Notes under the pieces: generated by a model
Seen by the model: the letters and a program-made list of their open reading frames with translations, nothing else
What the model was told of the DNA's origin: nothing
The model's database searches: none
Shown here: positions 36,506 through 47,690 of the stretch, piece by piece
Position numbering within the stretch: the stretch's first letter is position 1
How the letters are laid out: every line of letters starts with the position of its first letter
Made by a program: the position numbers and the translations under genes
Assembly (NCBI GenBank): GCA_008477525.1
Contig: SPDT01000001.1
Location: 3,968,001 to 4,032,000 of the forward strand
Origin: Hypomyces perniciosus
Lineage: Eukaryota > Ascomycota > Sordariomycetes > Hypocreales > Hypocreaceae
DNA: 64,000 bases
Reading direction: 5' to 3'

Positions 36506-37464
36506 GTTGGTAGACGATGCATAGATTATTGGAAAATAGCCATTTCGATAGCTACATCGAAACGTCCGATTGGAAATGTGGTCCCTTTTATATGGCGATT
36601 GTGTACTCCGTATGGAGCGGTGTAAATCCGGAATGATGGCACATTACTCCCTACGTGAAAAGGAATGGCAAGTTGGAGATAGGAGCCATTCAGAATAGAG
36701 AATGATGGAAGCCATGTCTTGTGATTGCGCCACTTGGGGCCAAGGTTCAATATTATATGGATGCCCCCACGAATGTCTGCATAATCAGGTTTACAGCAGC
36801 TCCAAGCCAGATGTCAATTGGTGCCATAAACTTCTGTGTTACGTTATATACTAGGTTCCCGCCTCCAACAGGTGAGACATCATCTCGCTACGAATTGCCC
36901 GATCTATCTATCCCTTATGTACACCCTAGTAGCAGGTATGTATGAAGGTTGAGGATGAAAGACCTGGGTCACTTTACAACTGGCAGTACCCCTGCTATAC
37001 AGTATTAACTTGCTAGCTTTTATATAGTATTTTTCTTGCGATATAAGGCTAAATCTTTATTAATAATATTTTACAAAATAATAATAATTTTTATCACGAA
37101 TTGAGAATACTATCTTTAAAGATGAAGTTAACTGTAATTATTGAGAAAGATACTTATACTAATAACAGTAAATAGTAATAGCGGCAGCGATAGTAGCGGC
37201 GATAGCGACTGGAAAGATAACAATAAGCCTGAGCCTAAAGGATTTGAAATGTCTGCTAAGGGGCATAGCTACAGCAAGCTTTATAGGGGAGTATGCCTTA
37301 TTCTTGTAGGTTATAGTAGGCTTGGTTGACTTTAGTAGGTAAGGGAGTCTTGATTAGGAAGATGAATTCTTATACTGTGTAGCAGGGGTGCCGCCAGTTG
37401 CAGAGTGACCCAGGTCTTTCGTCCCCAACCTTCATACACACTGGTTATCACCACGACTCCTACT
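36506..37464. other. Intergenic region occupied by an inverted-repeat element
   Basis: 959 bp between the methyltransferase start and the sedolisin stop. More than half is the inverted-repeat element listed at 36939-37438. The rest is the methyltransferase upstream region. Confidence 0.7.
36939..37438. mobile_element. MITE-like non-autonomous element with about 67-bp terminal inverted repeats
   Basis: The left arm (36939 to about 37005) and the reverse complement of the right arm (about 37438 to 37372) match over about 67 bp, starting TGTATGAAGGTTG and ending in ACAGTAT, with about seven differences. All differences are transitions in which the left arm has A/T and the right arm G/C. The interior is AT-rich with a GCGGCAGCGATAG-type simple stretch and no transposase frame. 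The size and structure fit a MITE or other non-autonomous DNA transposon. The exact ends and target-site duplication are not resolved by eye. Confidence 0.75.
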
Positions 37465-39419
37465 CTATGGTAGATTCAGCAATACCTCTCTCAATTTCTT
37501 GAAGATTGGGGTTCCAAGCCCGGATGCTGGATCCCAGCCTTGCACAGCATGGAAGCCTTCAGTACCACAGCCAGACGTGTGTCCTTCTGTAACATCATTG
37601 AAGATTTCCGGGTGGCTGTACAGAACTGGATTGAGGAAGCCTACGGGCCCTTTACCTTCCTTGAGTCGCTCGCCGTTGATGAGCGTTATCATGGCGCCAA
37701 ATGTTGGGCTTGAGGCCGACGTGCCCGAAAATGCCATGAAGCCGCCAGCCAGACCAGTGATGTAATCTTGGGAAGCGAGTGCCACATCCGGGAATCCTCG
37801 GACCTTTTGGGTGTTGTTGTACCGTGTAGAGTCATACCCAGGATCGTGCTTTTTGTAGTATGTCGCGATGGCGCTCGCTTGGTATGACGGCAGCGCAAAA
37901 ATGTTGCTGAAACCACCTCCAGAAGGGAATTTATATGAGAGGACCTCTTTATCGTGGATGCTACCATTGGGGGGCAAGGCGGTGCCACCAACCGATGTGA
38001 TCCATGGACAAGTTCCGGGATACGCTGTTTTAAATTAGCGACAGTAAAGAAATTATGAACATAGGCAAACATACTTGGGTTAAATCGACCATAGGACGCA
38101 TTTGGAGGTGTCCATGCACCGTTATCCTTCAGACACCTCCCATTATTCCCTGCAACTCCCGAATCACCGGACGAGAATAGGACAGTAACACCCATGAGCC
38201 CAAGCTTCATGTACTCGGTACACTCACGAACCCTGTAGCTGAGAGGACGGTCACCTTCATTGCTGCCGTAGGAAACGGAGATGACATGGGTGGCCTTTTG
38301 CGTGCCGCAATCGGGCGGTCCAGTCCAATGATGAGGAGACGAATCGTCATGGGGATAGACGGCGTCCCAGTCATGATCATCGCCACCTTCGAAAGTACAG
38401 TACGAACCATCAATAGCATCGAGGAAGTTGTTGTTTGTGGCTGGCTGCGCAAAATTGTCGTCACCGACTTGGTAGAGGGTAACATTCTGAGGATACACAA
38501 GTCCCATAGCATAGCAAAGATCGAGGTTTGACTCGCCACGGATGCCGGAATCAGTTCCGTTTGAGAAGAAGCCGCCGTCGATCTTGGCAACAATTGGCGC
38601 GGTGTCGTTCGGGACATTCTTTGTGTAGGTGGAGAAAAAGCCGTTCAGATCGACTTGATTGTAGCTCTGAGGCGCAAACTCAACGATGCCGTAGCTATTC
38701 CCTTTAACGGCTTCACAAGACTCTGGAATTCCGTATAGTGCCCGTAGACAAGCAGGAGTGGTTATCTCACTGCAATTCTCCAATGAATCAACGTCTGGCT
38801 TAGCGAAAAGAACTCGACCCTTAGGAGCTACGACATCCCGTCGACGCAGTTCAGGGGCCTTAGCAAGCCCTCTCGTCTCGAACTGGATTGTCGGCATGAT
38901 CAGGTCGATGTGTGACTGAATGTCTTCGGGCACGCTGTAGGACTCGCATGCGACAACCTCGACACCTTCCTGCTCGTTCTTGTATGTGTGGTATGTTGTA
39001 TGAAGCAGCTTCTCGGCCACCCCAACAGTTGTATTAACTTTGATCCAGTTGCGCCCAGCACTCGACTTGATTCCTTTGCCGTCAATTCCGCTTTGCAACA
39101 GCCAATCGACTGTTTCTGGCAGAACCTCCTTGGTGGGGGCGAACATCTCAATCACCTCCTGCGCGGTCCAGAATTTTCCATATTTCTCAGACTGCGGGTG
39201 AGCGACCTGATTGACAAACTCTTCAGCGCGGTCCAGATTGCTCTGCTTGAGGCCAACACGCAACTCAAGAGCTGTTTCGGCATTTGGACGACCAATCTTG
39301 ACCCATTCTGGCGGCGTATGCTCTCGCCTTTCGTGGACAACCGAGGTTCGGGATGTGAGACTTTGGGCGAGAGGGGATAAAGCCACGGCAACAGCCGTGG
39401 AAAGTGTGAGGAGCTTCAT
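37465..39419 (-). CDS. Secreted sedolisin-family serine protease (S53, tripeptidyl-peptidase type)
   Basis: Exons 39419-38075 and 38024-37465 with a 50-nt intron encode 634 residues. The N-terminus MKLLTLSTAVAVALSPLAQS is a signal peptide, followed by a prodomain of about 180 residues (to about 200). The catalytic triad is visible with the family spacing: E296 and D300 in GESNLD, D419 in SSGDSGV, and S551 in SGTSASSP. The C-terminal calcium-binding segment carries NDVTEG and GWDPASGLGTP. Sedolisins are secreted acid proteases that remove tripeptides from protein N-termini or act as endoproteases; they serve nutrition and, in some fungi, host interaction. The start is fixed by the signal peptide, and a TATA-like box lies 72 bp upstream. 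Several N-glycosylation sites are present. High confidence. Confidence 0.95.
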
Positions 39420-39490
39420 ATTTGCAGTGAAGCTTAAGTCCTCTAATGCTGCTAACCATTATGAGAGTATATGACCGTACGTCGCCCTTA

Positions 39491-39497
39491 TTATATA
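39491..39497 (-). promoter_or_regulatory. TATA-like box of the sedolisin gene
   Basis: TATATAA on the minus strand about 72 bp upstream of the sedolisin start codon, the usual position for a TATA element of a strongly inducible fungal gene. Confidence 0.4.
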
Positions 39498-39781
39498 CTA
39501 TTCATTTGATGTGTTGTTGTTGCTAGTAGTATTACAAAGGAGTACCTATTGCCGATGCCTCAACTCCAGTCCCTAAAAGGCAGGTCATTTATCACAGCAG
39601 TGGATCAGCTCGTATTATCCTAGTCCTGGATTGTGGACTGCACCAATCGGTGCTTTTACCTAGCATTGATAGAGTTTAGTAATATCGTATTTTCCAACTG
39701 CGACTATAGTAGTAACAAGGGACCGCGGAACCATGAAGGTATCCTGCTTGGAAGTTGGGCTACAAGGGCCTATGTCCGAAC

Positions 39782-40306
39782 CAGCATTGTGAAATTAACT
39801 AGGCCTAGTTTCTAGTTACTAACTAACTAGGCCCACTTTTCCTAGTTTAGGTAGTTATTAGTTAGGCCTTTAGTTAGTTTAGTTAGTTAATGGGTCGCCC
39901 CACAGATTCTTTAGTTAGTCTTAGTTACTAAGACTAACTAAAATATAAAAATAATATTTAAATGTTGTAAATAAATATAGAAAAATCTTAAATATATATA
40001 AGGATTTTTTATATAATTTTAGGAATATTATTTTATAATATAAAAATATATTATATATATAATAAAATTATTTTTAATATTTAATTTTTAACCTTTATAT
40101 AATAATTAAAAATATTATATAAAATACTATTTAATAAAAAAATATTTTAATATTTGTATAATTTTAATATATTTAATGAATTTTTAATATATTTTTAATA
40201 TCATTATATAATATATAATAAAAAAGTTTCTATTTTTAAATTAGTTAGCTTAGTCACTAAATTAAAGTGGGTCTAGTTGGTTTTAGTTACTAAAATCACA
40301 ACACTG
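39782..40306. mobile_element. AT-rich inverted-repeat element (non-autonomous DNA transposon candidate)
   Basis: The ends CAGCATTGTGA (left, 39782) and the reverse complement of the right end, CAGTGTTGTGA (40306), resemble each other, as do inner blocks AACTAGGCCCACTTT (about 39826) and AACTAGACCCACTTT (reverse complement near 40275). The centre, about 39945-40240, is almost purely A/T with no coding capacity. A 15-bp stem with a 3-nt loop (TTTAGTTAGTCTTAG/TTA) lies at 39910-39942. The CAGTGTTG-type ends resemble hAT-family termini, but no matching 8-bp target duplication is visible. Confidence 0.55.
39910..39942. repeat. Perfect 15-bp hairpin
   Basis: TTTAGTTAGTCTTAG, loop TTA, then the exact reverse complement. 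It lies at the left edge of the AT-only core of the inverted-repeat element. Confidence 0.9.
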
Positions 40307-42045
40307 ACTATATCTCGTATACACCTGGAGACTATCCCTGCGAGGGAGTCTAGAGAGTCCTATGGACCTATTTCGACCCTGTAATAGTTCTCTTGGCATC
40401 GTCATTAAAAGCGCTAGTCATAGTTCGAGCCTGTGGATGCGCAGATATAATTCTATAGAGATTCTAACAGCAAAATTACCCTATCGATAGTGTAAGTTGC
40501 ATATCCTATCTCGATGTCCTACACTGTCGCCACTTCGCCGACCTTGTTAATCCTCTCTCGGGTAGTTCGCCTAATTCGGTATAAAGGGCGGTCAAAACCA
40601 ACGAATTTGCGAGCACCTCTATTACTTTAAAACTCTTGAAAGCTCTGAGCTAGTAATTGTGTGCTGTACCGTCTCAGCATATCTTGGTATTTGTTGGGTT
40701 GAGCAGGTCAGGGTCGTACCGCCAGTACGCGCTAGGGAGCTCTTATCTGCTTATGTAGCAGATACGAGCTGATATACACATCGCGTAAGCGATATGTCAG
40801 ACTATCGGGGCGCTTACACCGCATATATTCCGCTTCTTCTTTGTGTCAGCTATGTGTATATATAGTGAGGCCACTACGGCATATTCTCTTGGATAGAATC
40901 AAGCTTCATTTCCCATCTCTCTATGCTCCACATAGCTGTGCCGCGCTCCGTCACAGTATTTATGTTGCAGCTCTGAGACCCGCCGTGTGAGTGAAACGTT
41001 CAACGGCGGTGAAGGCCAAATAGAGACTTTCCTGTTCAAGTTGTTGTCTAAGATAAACGCCTTGTTTTGGGAATGGCTTGAGGATATCATGCATGCCATC
41101 AAGTTATCAGTGTGAAGGATGCCGATATCCGATTGCCAAGAAGAGATGATGCATGCCGTTTTCTTAGACTCGGGGGTCTCGCAATGCGACTATTGAAGCG
41201 TTCGTTTGTAATACAAATACCTCTACCAGTAATTACATCTCTTCTGGTGATGTTTCCCCTGTATTTGTACTTTCTCGATTGCACGGACTAGAGGTATTCC
41301 AGGAACCCTTTTCATGAATAGGCCATTAGTTGCCATTAGTATAGCCAGAAGGACACTCGATTCCTGAATTTATACCGTTCGATATGCTTCGGCATTGACC
41401 CGACCTTTATGTTATGACAATGGCGACGAAGTCCATGATACTGACGCATCCCGGGCCTCCCGGTACTACCATTAGCCCGACGGGAAGATGAGGAGGGACT
41501 AGACTGAACTGATACCGGCGAAACAAGTGGCGTAATCTCGATGCACGCCATGAACTGGATGTCAATCCGCTCCGCTACTACTACTACTAGTGTCTGTCTC
41601 CCGCTGAGTGAGCCGGAGCCGGAGCCAAAACGGAATCTCGGAACTAGCGTAGCGGCATGGGCCGGACCGCGATCCACAGCCAGCCACGGACGCTAATCGG
41701 CCGGTCCACTCTCTCCGAGGCTTTATTTGGGCTGTTCACACGATGAGATGCTAGAAGAATTCACAGGAAGAAACGGCTGTTTCAACGCTTCAGAGCGCCA
41801 GCGTCATCACGCCGTTGTTCATTGGATAATTAGCCGCCAAGGCTGAGCCAGGCTCCATGGTACCGATTAATGCCCCGCATCTCTTGATCGCCTCAATTCT
41901 GCCCAAGATACTTCTGCAAAACGGCTTTCCATTTTGCAGTGTGTTTCAATACTGCTTTCAGCAGTGATCATCAAGATTTACCACAAAGCCTTTCATTCCA
42001 TCTTTTCATAAACCTTCGAAAATCCTGGATAATTCACCCCCAAAC

Positions 42046-45000
42046 ATGGTCCCACAACAGAGCGGCGTCAGGCTCACTCAGGTCTACGCCTCTGACCCCA
42101 GCAATGAAGCCGGTGTCGACATCATCGCCATCCATGGTCTCGACACAAAATCGCCTGATACCTGGCTTTGGAAGTCTGAGAATCCAGACGAACCCGGTGT
42201 CAACTGGCTGGCCGACCCGAAAATGCTGCCAAGCAGAGTAGGACCAGCCCGAATCTTCACATGCGACTGGCCGGCCGACATGTGCCGACCATCAGACGCA
42301 GCCCCCATGGAACTCAGGGAGATTTCTAGGCTTTTACTTTCTGGTATCGAATCTCGGTATTCGGCAATAGGTGACCAAGCACCGAAGCAAGATCGGCCAA
42401 TAATCTTTATCGCGTCGTGTCTCGGAGGCATCATCTTGATGCAGGCTCTCGTTATGGCCGAGGGTGATTACCTTTCGATCAGAAAGGCGACACGTGGTGT
42501 TGCCTTCCTGGCTACTCCATTCCGAGGGACTTCGTTTGAAGACATCGCAAAGTGGGCTGAACCAGGTCTAAGGCTCTGGGCTTCGGTTCGAAGCCAACAA
42601 GTGACAACGCTCCTCGACAATGTGAAGGGGCCAACCTTCGATCTTGACGAACTTGTACGCGGCTTCACTCGATTGTGTCTTAACTAGTCTTACCAAGTAC
42701 ACACTTTCTACGAGTCGCGCGAGACGAGGCTTCACACCAAAATTCCCCTGGTTAACTGGTGCCCACATTGGTTGCTTGACCAACCTATTCCACCTAAACA
42801 AGTAAGTAGTGTGGACTTGTGTTAACCCTCTCCTCTTATTAATCCTAAATCCTCACGGCGCTGGACATTCGCTCACACTCGTTAGCTGGTCGACAAATCC
42901 TCCGCGTCTCTGGACATTGTTCGGAATTCACTGCCACTTGATCGACCCCATGTAACGATGAATAAGTTCAGCAACCCCGAAGATTGCGATTACAACATTG
43001 TTTCCGGAAGGATTGAAGGCATTATTCGGAATATTCGTGATAAATCTCCCCTTGCGATTGCAGACGCCTTCATTCGCGCCAAACACTACACCCCAGACAG
43101 GCTTCGGATTGTACGACTCTCTGGGACAGAATTGTCGATGGACCAGTGTTACATCAACCTCGCCATTTTAGAACAAAAAGGCGGGGAAAAACAGGGAGAT
43201 ACAGAGGATCAGCCATCCCGACTCTCACTATTCGCTCGACTGAGGGCTGAGACACCGGATGAAAAGATTCAGGCCGACTTGCAGACTATTTTTACCCCAC
43301 GCAAAGGATCCAGGGATAGCATGATTGAGCCAAGGAGAATCTTGATTCGAGGACGCGCGGGTGTTGGGAAAACCACCTTGTGCAAAAAAATGGTCCATGA
43401 ATTTACCTATAATGGCACGTGGAGCGAAATCTTCGACCGCTTGTTTTGGCTGCCACTGAGGAAGCTGAAGAACGAGCCCACTGAGGGATACAATCTTGGG
43501 AATTTACTTTATCACGAGTTCTTTTCTCAACTTCCGGACGGCTCCTCCTTCGCCAAAGCAATGTGGCGCACATTGGAGGACACCAACTTTAGTAGAGCTC
43601 TGTTTATCCTTGACGGCCTGGATGAAGTATCCGAGGGCTTGGTGGCAAGCCACAAGATGCATCCCCTTCTCAAATATATTTTGAGCCTTCCCAACGTCAT
43701 TATCACATCCCGGCCATACATTAAACTTCCGGATTATCTTGGCGCCCTTGACCTGGAAGTGGAAACGATCGGATTCTATCCAGATCAAGTCGATGAATAC
43801 CTCAAAAAAACCATTGACGATCAAAACCGAGTCGACAAGATTCAGTCATTCCTTCAAGGTCATTCGCTGATTCAAAGTCTTGTTCGGATTCCGATTCAGT
43901 TGGATGCCTTATGTTACACTTGGGAGGACGATTCCGAGATACCGCAAACCATGACTGCTATTTACGAGGCTATCGAGCTAAAATTATGGAAGAAGGATAT
44001 CGTGCGGCTGGGAATTCGAACCGAGGACAATATCCAGAATGCGCGGAGTTCCTCGGAGATTGGTCGTTTAGTAACTCCTGAAAGACACCTGCTTGAAGCG
44101 CTCGCATTTTCTGGGCTTCATAACGACACAATGAACTTCGATCCCAAATACCGAGACAAACTCTACGAGAAGTCCGGAACCCCCACAACGAATTTCACTT
44201 GGGATGACACCCTAACAAAGCTATCGTTTCTGCGGACATCAGACCCATCCTCGAAACCCAACAGTCGAAGCTATCATTTTCTCCACCTCACCTTTCAAGA
44301 GTATTTTGCGGCGCGGTATTTCGTGCGGCATTGGAACGAAAGCAACCAGGTCCAGTGTTTGAACCTCAAGAAGGGAACCATTGAGCACACCGAACCCGCT
44401 GATTTTCTTCGGAAGCACAAATACACAGCACACTACGATGTCTTTTGGCGCTTTGTGTGCGGCCTGCTCGACGCTGAAGATAAGGCACTCTCCATCTTCG
44501 AAATGATTGAGGATGAACCACGCGACCTGTTAGGCCCTACGCATCAGCGGCTGGTCATGCATTGCCTGAACGAAGTTTCGGATGAGATGCCGATGCGAGG
44601 GGACTTGGAACAGAAAATGATACAGTTGGCGTCCGAAGAATATGACAAATACGACAGCGTACAACTTGTAACCAAAATGGAATTTCCAGAGCATGCCCTG
44701 CACACCGTCTTTCGAAACGGATCCGACAAATTAAAGCTTGAAATCTTGCAAAGGCTCGAAACACCACGAGAAATACTGCCGACACCCACTGAACTGGCAA
44801 TTTCCTATTTAGGGCATGAGGACCGACATATAATATCTATGTCCGTCGAAGTCTTAGCGCAAAATCCATCCTTGCCTAATGACATCCTGACGACCTTGAT
44901 GGCCCTACTTGAGCATAACAATTCCGACATTAGAGATGCAGCTTCTTGGGCCCTAGGTAATCAATCCGCTCTGCCTGATAGCATCCTGACGACCTTAGCG

Positions 45001-46560
45001 GCCCTACTTGAGCATAACAATTCCGATATTAGACTTGCAGCCGTTAAGGCCTTCAGTCACCAATCGGCTTTGCCTGATAGCATCCTGACGATCTTAGCGG
45101 CCCTACTTGAGCATAACGATCTCTTTATTCAACATGTAACTGCTATGACCCTACAAAGGCAATCAGCTTTGCCCGATAGCATCTTGATGACCTTGGTGGC
45201 CCTACTTGAGCATGACAATTCCGATATTAGAAATGCAGCTTCTTGGGCCCTATGTAGGCAATCCGCTCTGCCTAATGACATCCTGACGGCCTTGGTGGCC
45301 CTACTTGAGCATGAATTTTTTTGGGTTGGAATGGCAGCTGCTAAGGCCTTAAATCGGGAATCGACTTTGCCTGGTAGCATCCTGACGGCCTTGGTGGCCC
45401 AACTTGAGTATGGCTTTTATTATTTTATAGATATAGCTGCTCGGGCCCTAGGCCAGCAATCGGCTTTGCCTAACGAAATTCTGGAGGCTATAACAGCACG
45501 ACTAAATCATGAGGACGTAAACATCAGATCAGCTATGGTCAAAGTCCTATACAGTCAATTAGATTTGCACAATGCAGTCATCGAGGTCACCATGTCTCCG
45601 CTCGAGAAAAAAGACCCAAATATTGGATCGACTACTATGAGTGCCCTACAACATCGGTCAACATTGCCTAACGAGATCCTTGAGGCTACAATACTACTTC
45701 TAGAGGCGAAAAATGCATTTATTAGATTGTCTGCTATTCAAGACTCAAGTAATCAATTGGCCTCATCTGATGAGCTTATAAACACCGTGGTTTCACGACT
45801 CGAGGATGAAGACGCAAGGGTCCGGAGATGTGCTGTTGAAGCCTTGGGAAAATTGAACTTCTCTGATGACATCCTCAAGTCTATAACGGCACGATTGGAG
45901 GATACAGATGAGGGTGTTGTATGTGCTGCTCTTTACGCCCTACGACAACCGCACTTGCCAAATGATACCCTCAAAGTCGTAGTGGCACGCCTAGGGGATG
46001 GACACTCTCGCGAAGCTGTCGAAGTCTTAGGCCGTCAATCGACCTTGCCTGATGAGATCCTCAAGGCGATGCTACCATTATTGAAGTCTGGTACAGACCA
46101 TCACAAAGAGAAAGCCGAGTCTATAATGAGAAGGCATGCTCAATTCTATCAGACCCTTCCCAATACCGAATATGCAGCATCTGTATACATGGTTTTGCTC
46201 CGTCGCAGCTTTAGAGAGCAACTGAGTTGGTACATTGAGGGTGACAGCTTCTGTATCAACACACCAGAGGGCTTTCTTACTGCTCCCATTCTCAATCGGC
46301 AGGAGTTTATGGATGCAATTAATGAAGTGCGGCCTGGAGTCTTTCCTAGCGACGCTGATACGAATGACAGCACCCCTTTGCTGAGCGAAAGAGTTTCTCA
46401 GCATTCCTATGAATACAACAGTGGCCCTCACCACGGTCAACGGGAAAGTTGCCTAGGGGTGTTACATGCTGCTTGGCGGAAGGTATTCTTGCGGCTACTA
46501 GGACGAGAGGAAATGCCTATGGACGCTATGACTGAACCTCTATTGGGTGCCAGCCGGTAG
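42046..46560 (+). pseudogene. NLR-type STAND protein: alpha/beta-hydrolase + NACHT + HEAT-like repeats, interrupted by one in-frame TAG
   Basis: Exons 42046-42801 and 42886-46560 (84-nt intron, GTAAGT..TTAG, phase 0) form one frame of 1477 codons broken only by TAG at 42685-42687. The N-terminal about 240 residues are a lipase-like hydrolase (AIHGLDTKSPDTW, nucleophile elbow ASCLGG with Cys125). Then a linker (LPLDRPHVTMNKF) typical of this fungal NLR class, a NACHT domain with Walker A RGRAGVGKTTL, Walker B ALFILDGLDEV and NVIITSRPY, and about 12-13 HEAT-like repeats of 33 residues at 44862-46130, several nearly identical in DNA. Such STAND proteins sense non-self and trigger cell death in fungi. 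Upstream of TAG a 213-residue hydrolase could be made; downstream a 1200-residue NACHT-HEAT frame begins at 42958. Whether the stop is a null allele, a polymorphism, readthrough or an error is open. Confidence 0.85.
44870..45530 (+). repeat. Near-identical 99-bp tandem repeats inside the NLR gene
   Basis: Units of 99 bp (33 residues, core ALPDSILTTLAALLEHNNSD) recur in strict register, for example CATCCTGAC at 44883, 44982 and so on. The first five to six units are close to identical at the DNA level and later ones diverge. The pattern indicates recent unit duplication or concerted evolution of the sensor region. Confidence 0.9.
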
Positions 46561-47690
46561 ACAGTTGTTGCTTGGGCCTTTCTCCCCACAGTCGGCGCCA
46601 TGGTAGACCAACTCACCTTATGGCCTAAATTGCAATAGTTGCTCGCTTCAGCCCACTCTCGCACTACATACAACGACCGACCGTCCCCTCGCTGCCCATT
46701 CATAAAAAGTCTTCAACCTTGCTTGGTACGTCGGTAAACAATGTGTGCCGCTGGTCCATATCACTCCCTGACTGAGGAAGTGAAACTATCCTTGGAGTAG
46801 GCGCAGAGCCACCGGCGAAGCCGAGATTTCATGAGGTGGAAGGCACACGACCCTAGTATTTTGCAAAAATTCTTGAGGAAGCGTTTATCCATGGGAAATT
46901 CTCAGATTATGGACCTAAATCAGTGCCGCGGGCGCTGTTCACATAAGTGGTAAATGTCGAGTCTGCTCGAGCCTGGTGGCGGGGAGGCCAGAAAACAGGG
47001 TGGGAAATAATATCATTCTCTTGAAAAGGCGGTAGGACTTTGAGTAAAATACTATACACATACATCATGGCTAAGAGCTGAGATTTGTAGAGGTTATGAT
47101 GGGGGAAAGCGGAGTGGGAACTGAATTGTCCTATTCTTGGGTCTGATGTCGTGTTTCCTAGCTTAGTCTGACCATGGGATTCTTAATTAAACAATGCATT
47201 GGCGCTGTTCAACAATCTAAGCTGTCGATGCTACATTGAACAGAACTTCTATGTGATGACGAGATTGCGGCAACACGAATCGATGGTTGTTCAACCTTTG
47301 TATCTCGGTGCGGTCCGAGCCGCTGTCGTCCGTGCCAACCACCAGAGCATACGCGGAACGGTGTTGGTTCGGAGACATTAGCCGTTGTCTATCAGCATCG
47401 ACAAGTTTCCAGCAATGCCGTGACGAGGAGGCAGTGATTGGCTATTGTGGAAGACAGACGCGTGGCAGGGTACAATGCTGACTAGAAACAGTCGTGTAGA
47501 GCCCAAGATACACTCCGTGCCTATCTATAAAGCAGAAAAGAAGAGAACTACAAACGCAGTGGTATATAACACGCTCCCAATCCGATGCCAGTTTATGAAT
47601 GTAATCATGACCCCCATCCAGTCCGAATTCATAACCATACAGTCATCAAGCCATCCATAATACTACACCTACCCAACTGATCTTGCTTGG
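46561..47690. other. Convergent intergenic region
   Basis: 1.13 kb between the NLR stop and the end of the membrane protein gene. Only short frames without recognisable features are present. Confidence 0.6.

Larger units (their letters stand above)
39420..42045. other. Intergenic region, divergent promoters of sedolisin and NLR genes
   Basis: 2.6 kb. It contains the AT-only inverted-repeat element (39782-40306). The stretch 40310-42045 has only short unsupported frames and a segment (40740-40830) with short hairpins around ATCTGC/GCAGAT. A solo LTR is possible but not demonstrable. Confidence 0.5.

Noticed and set aside
34432..39419. Secondary-metabolite gene cluster around the LaeA-like methyltransferase
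   Set aside because: No polyketide synthase, peptide synthetase, terpene cyclase or P450 is present nearby.
40740..40870. Solo LTR or retrotransposon fragment
   Set aside because: Short hairpins and TATATA are suggestive, but no TG..CA ends, primer site or target duplication could be shown.
42655..42687. A 33-nt in-frame intron (GTACGC..AACTAG) that would remove the NLR stop codon
   Set aside because: Too short for a fungal spliceosomal intron, with the branch-like sequence directly against the acceptor, and it would delete a conserved FTRLC segment.
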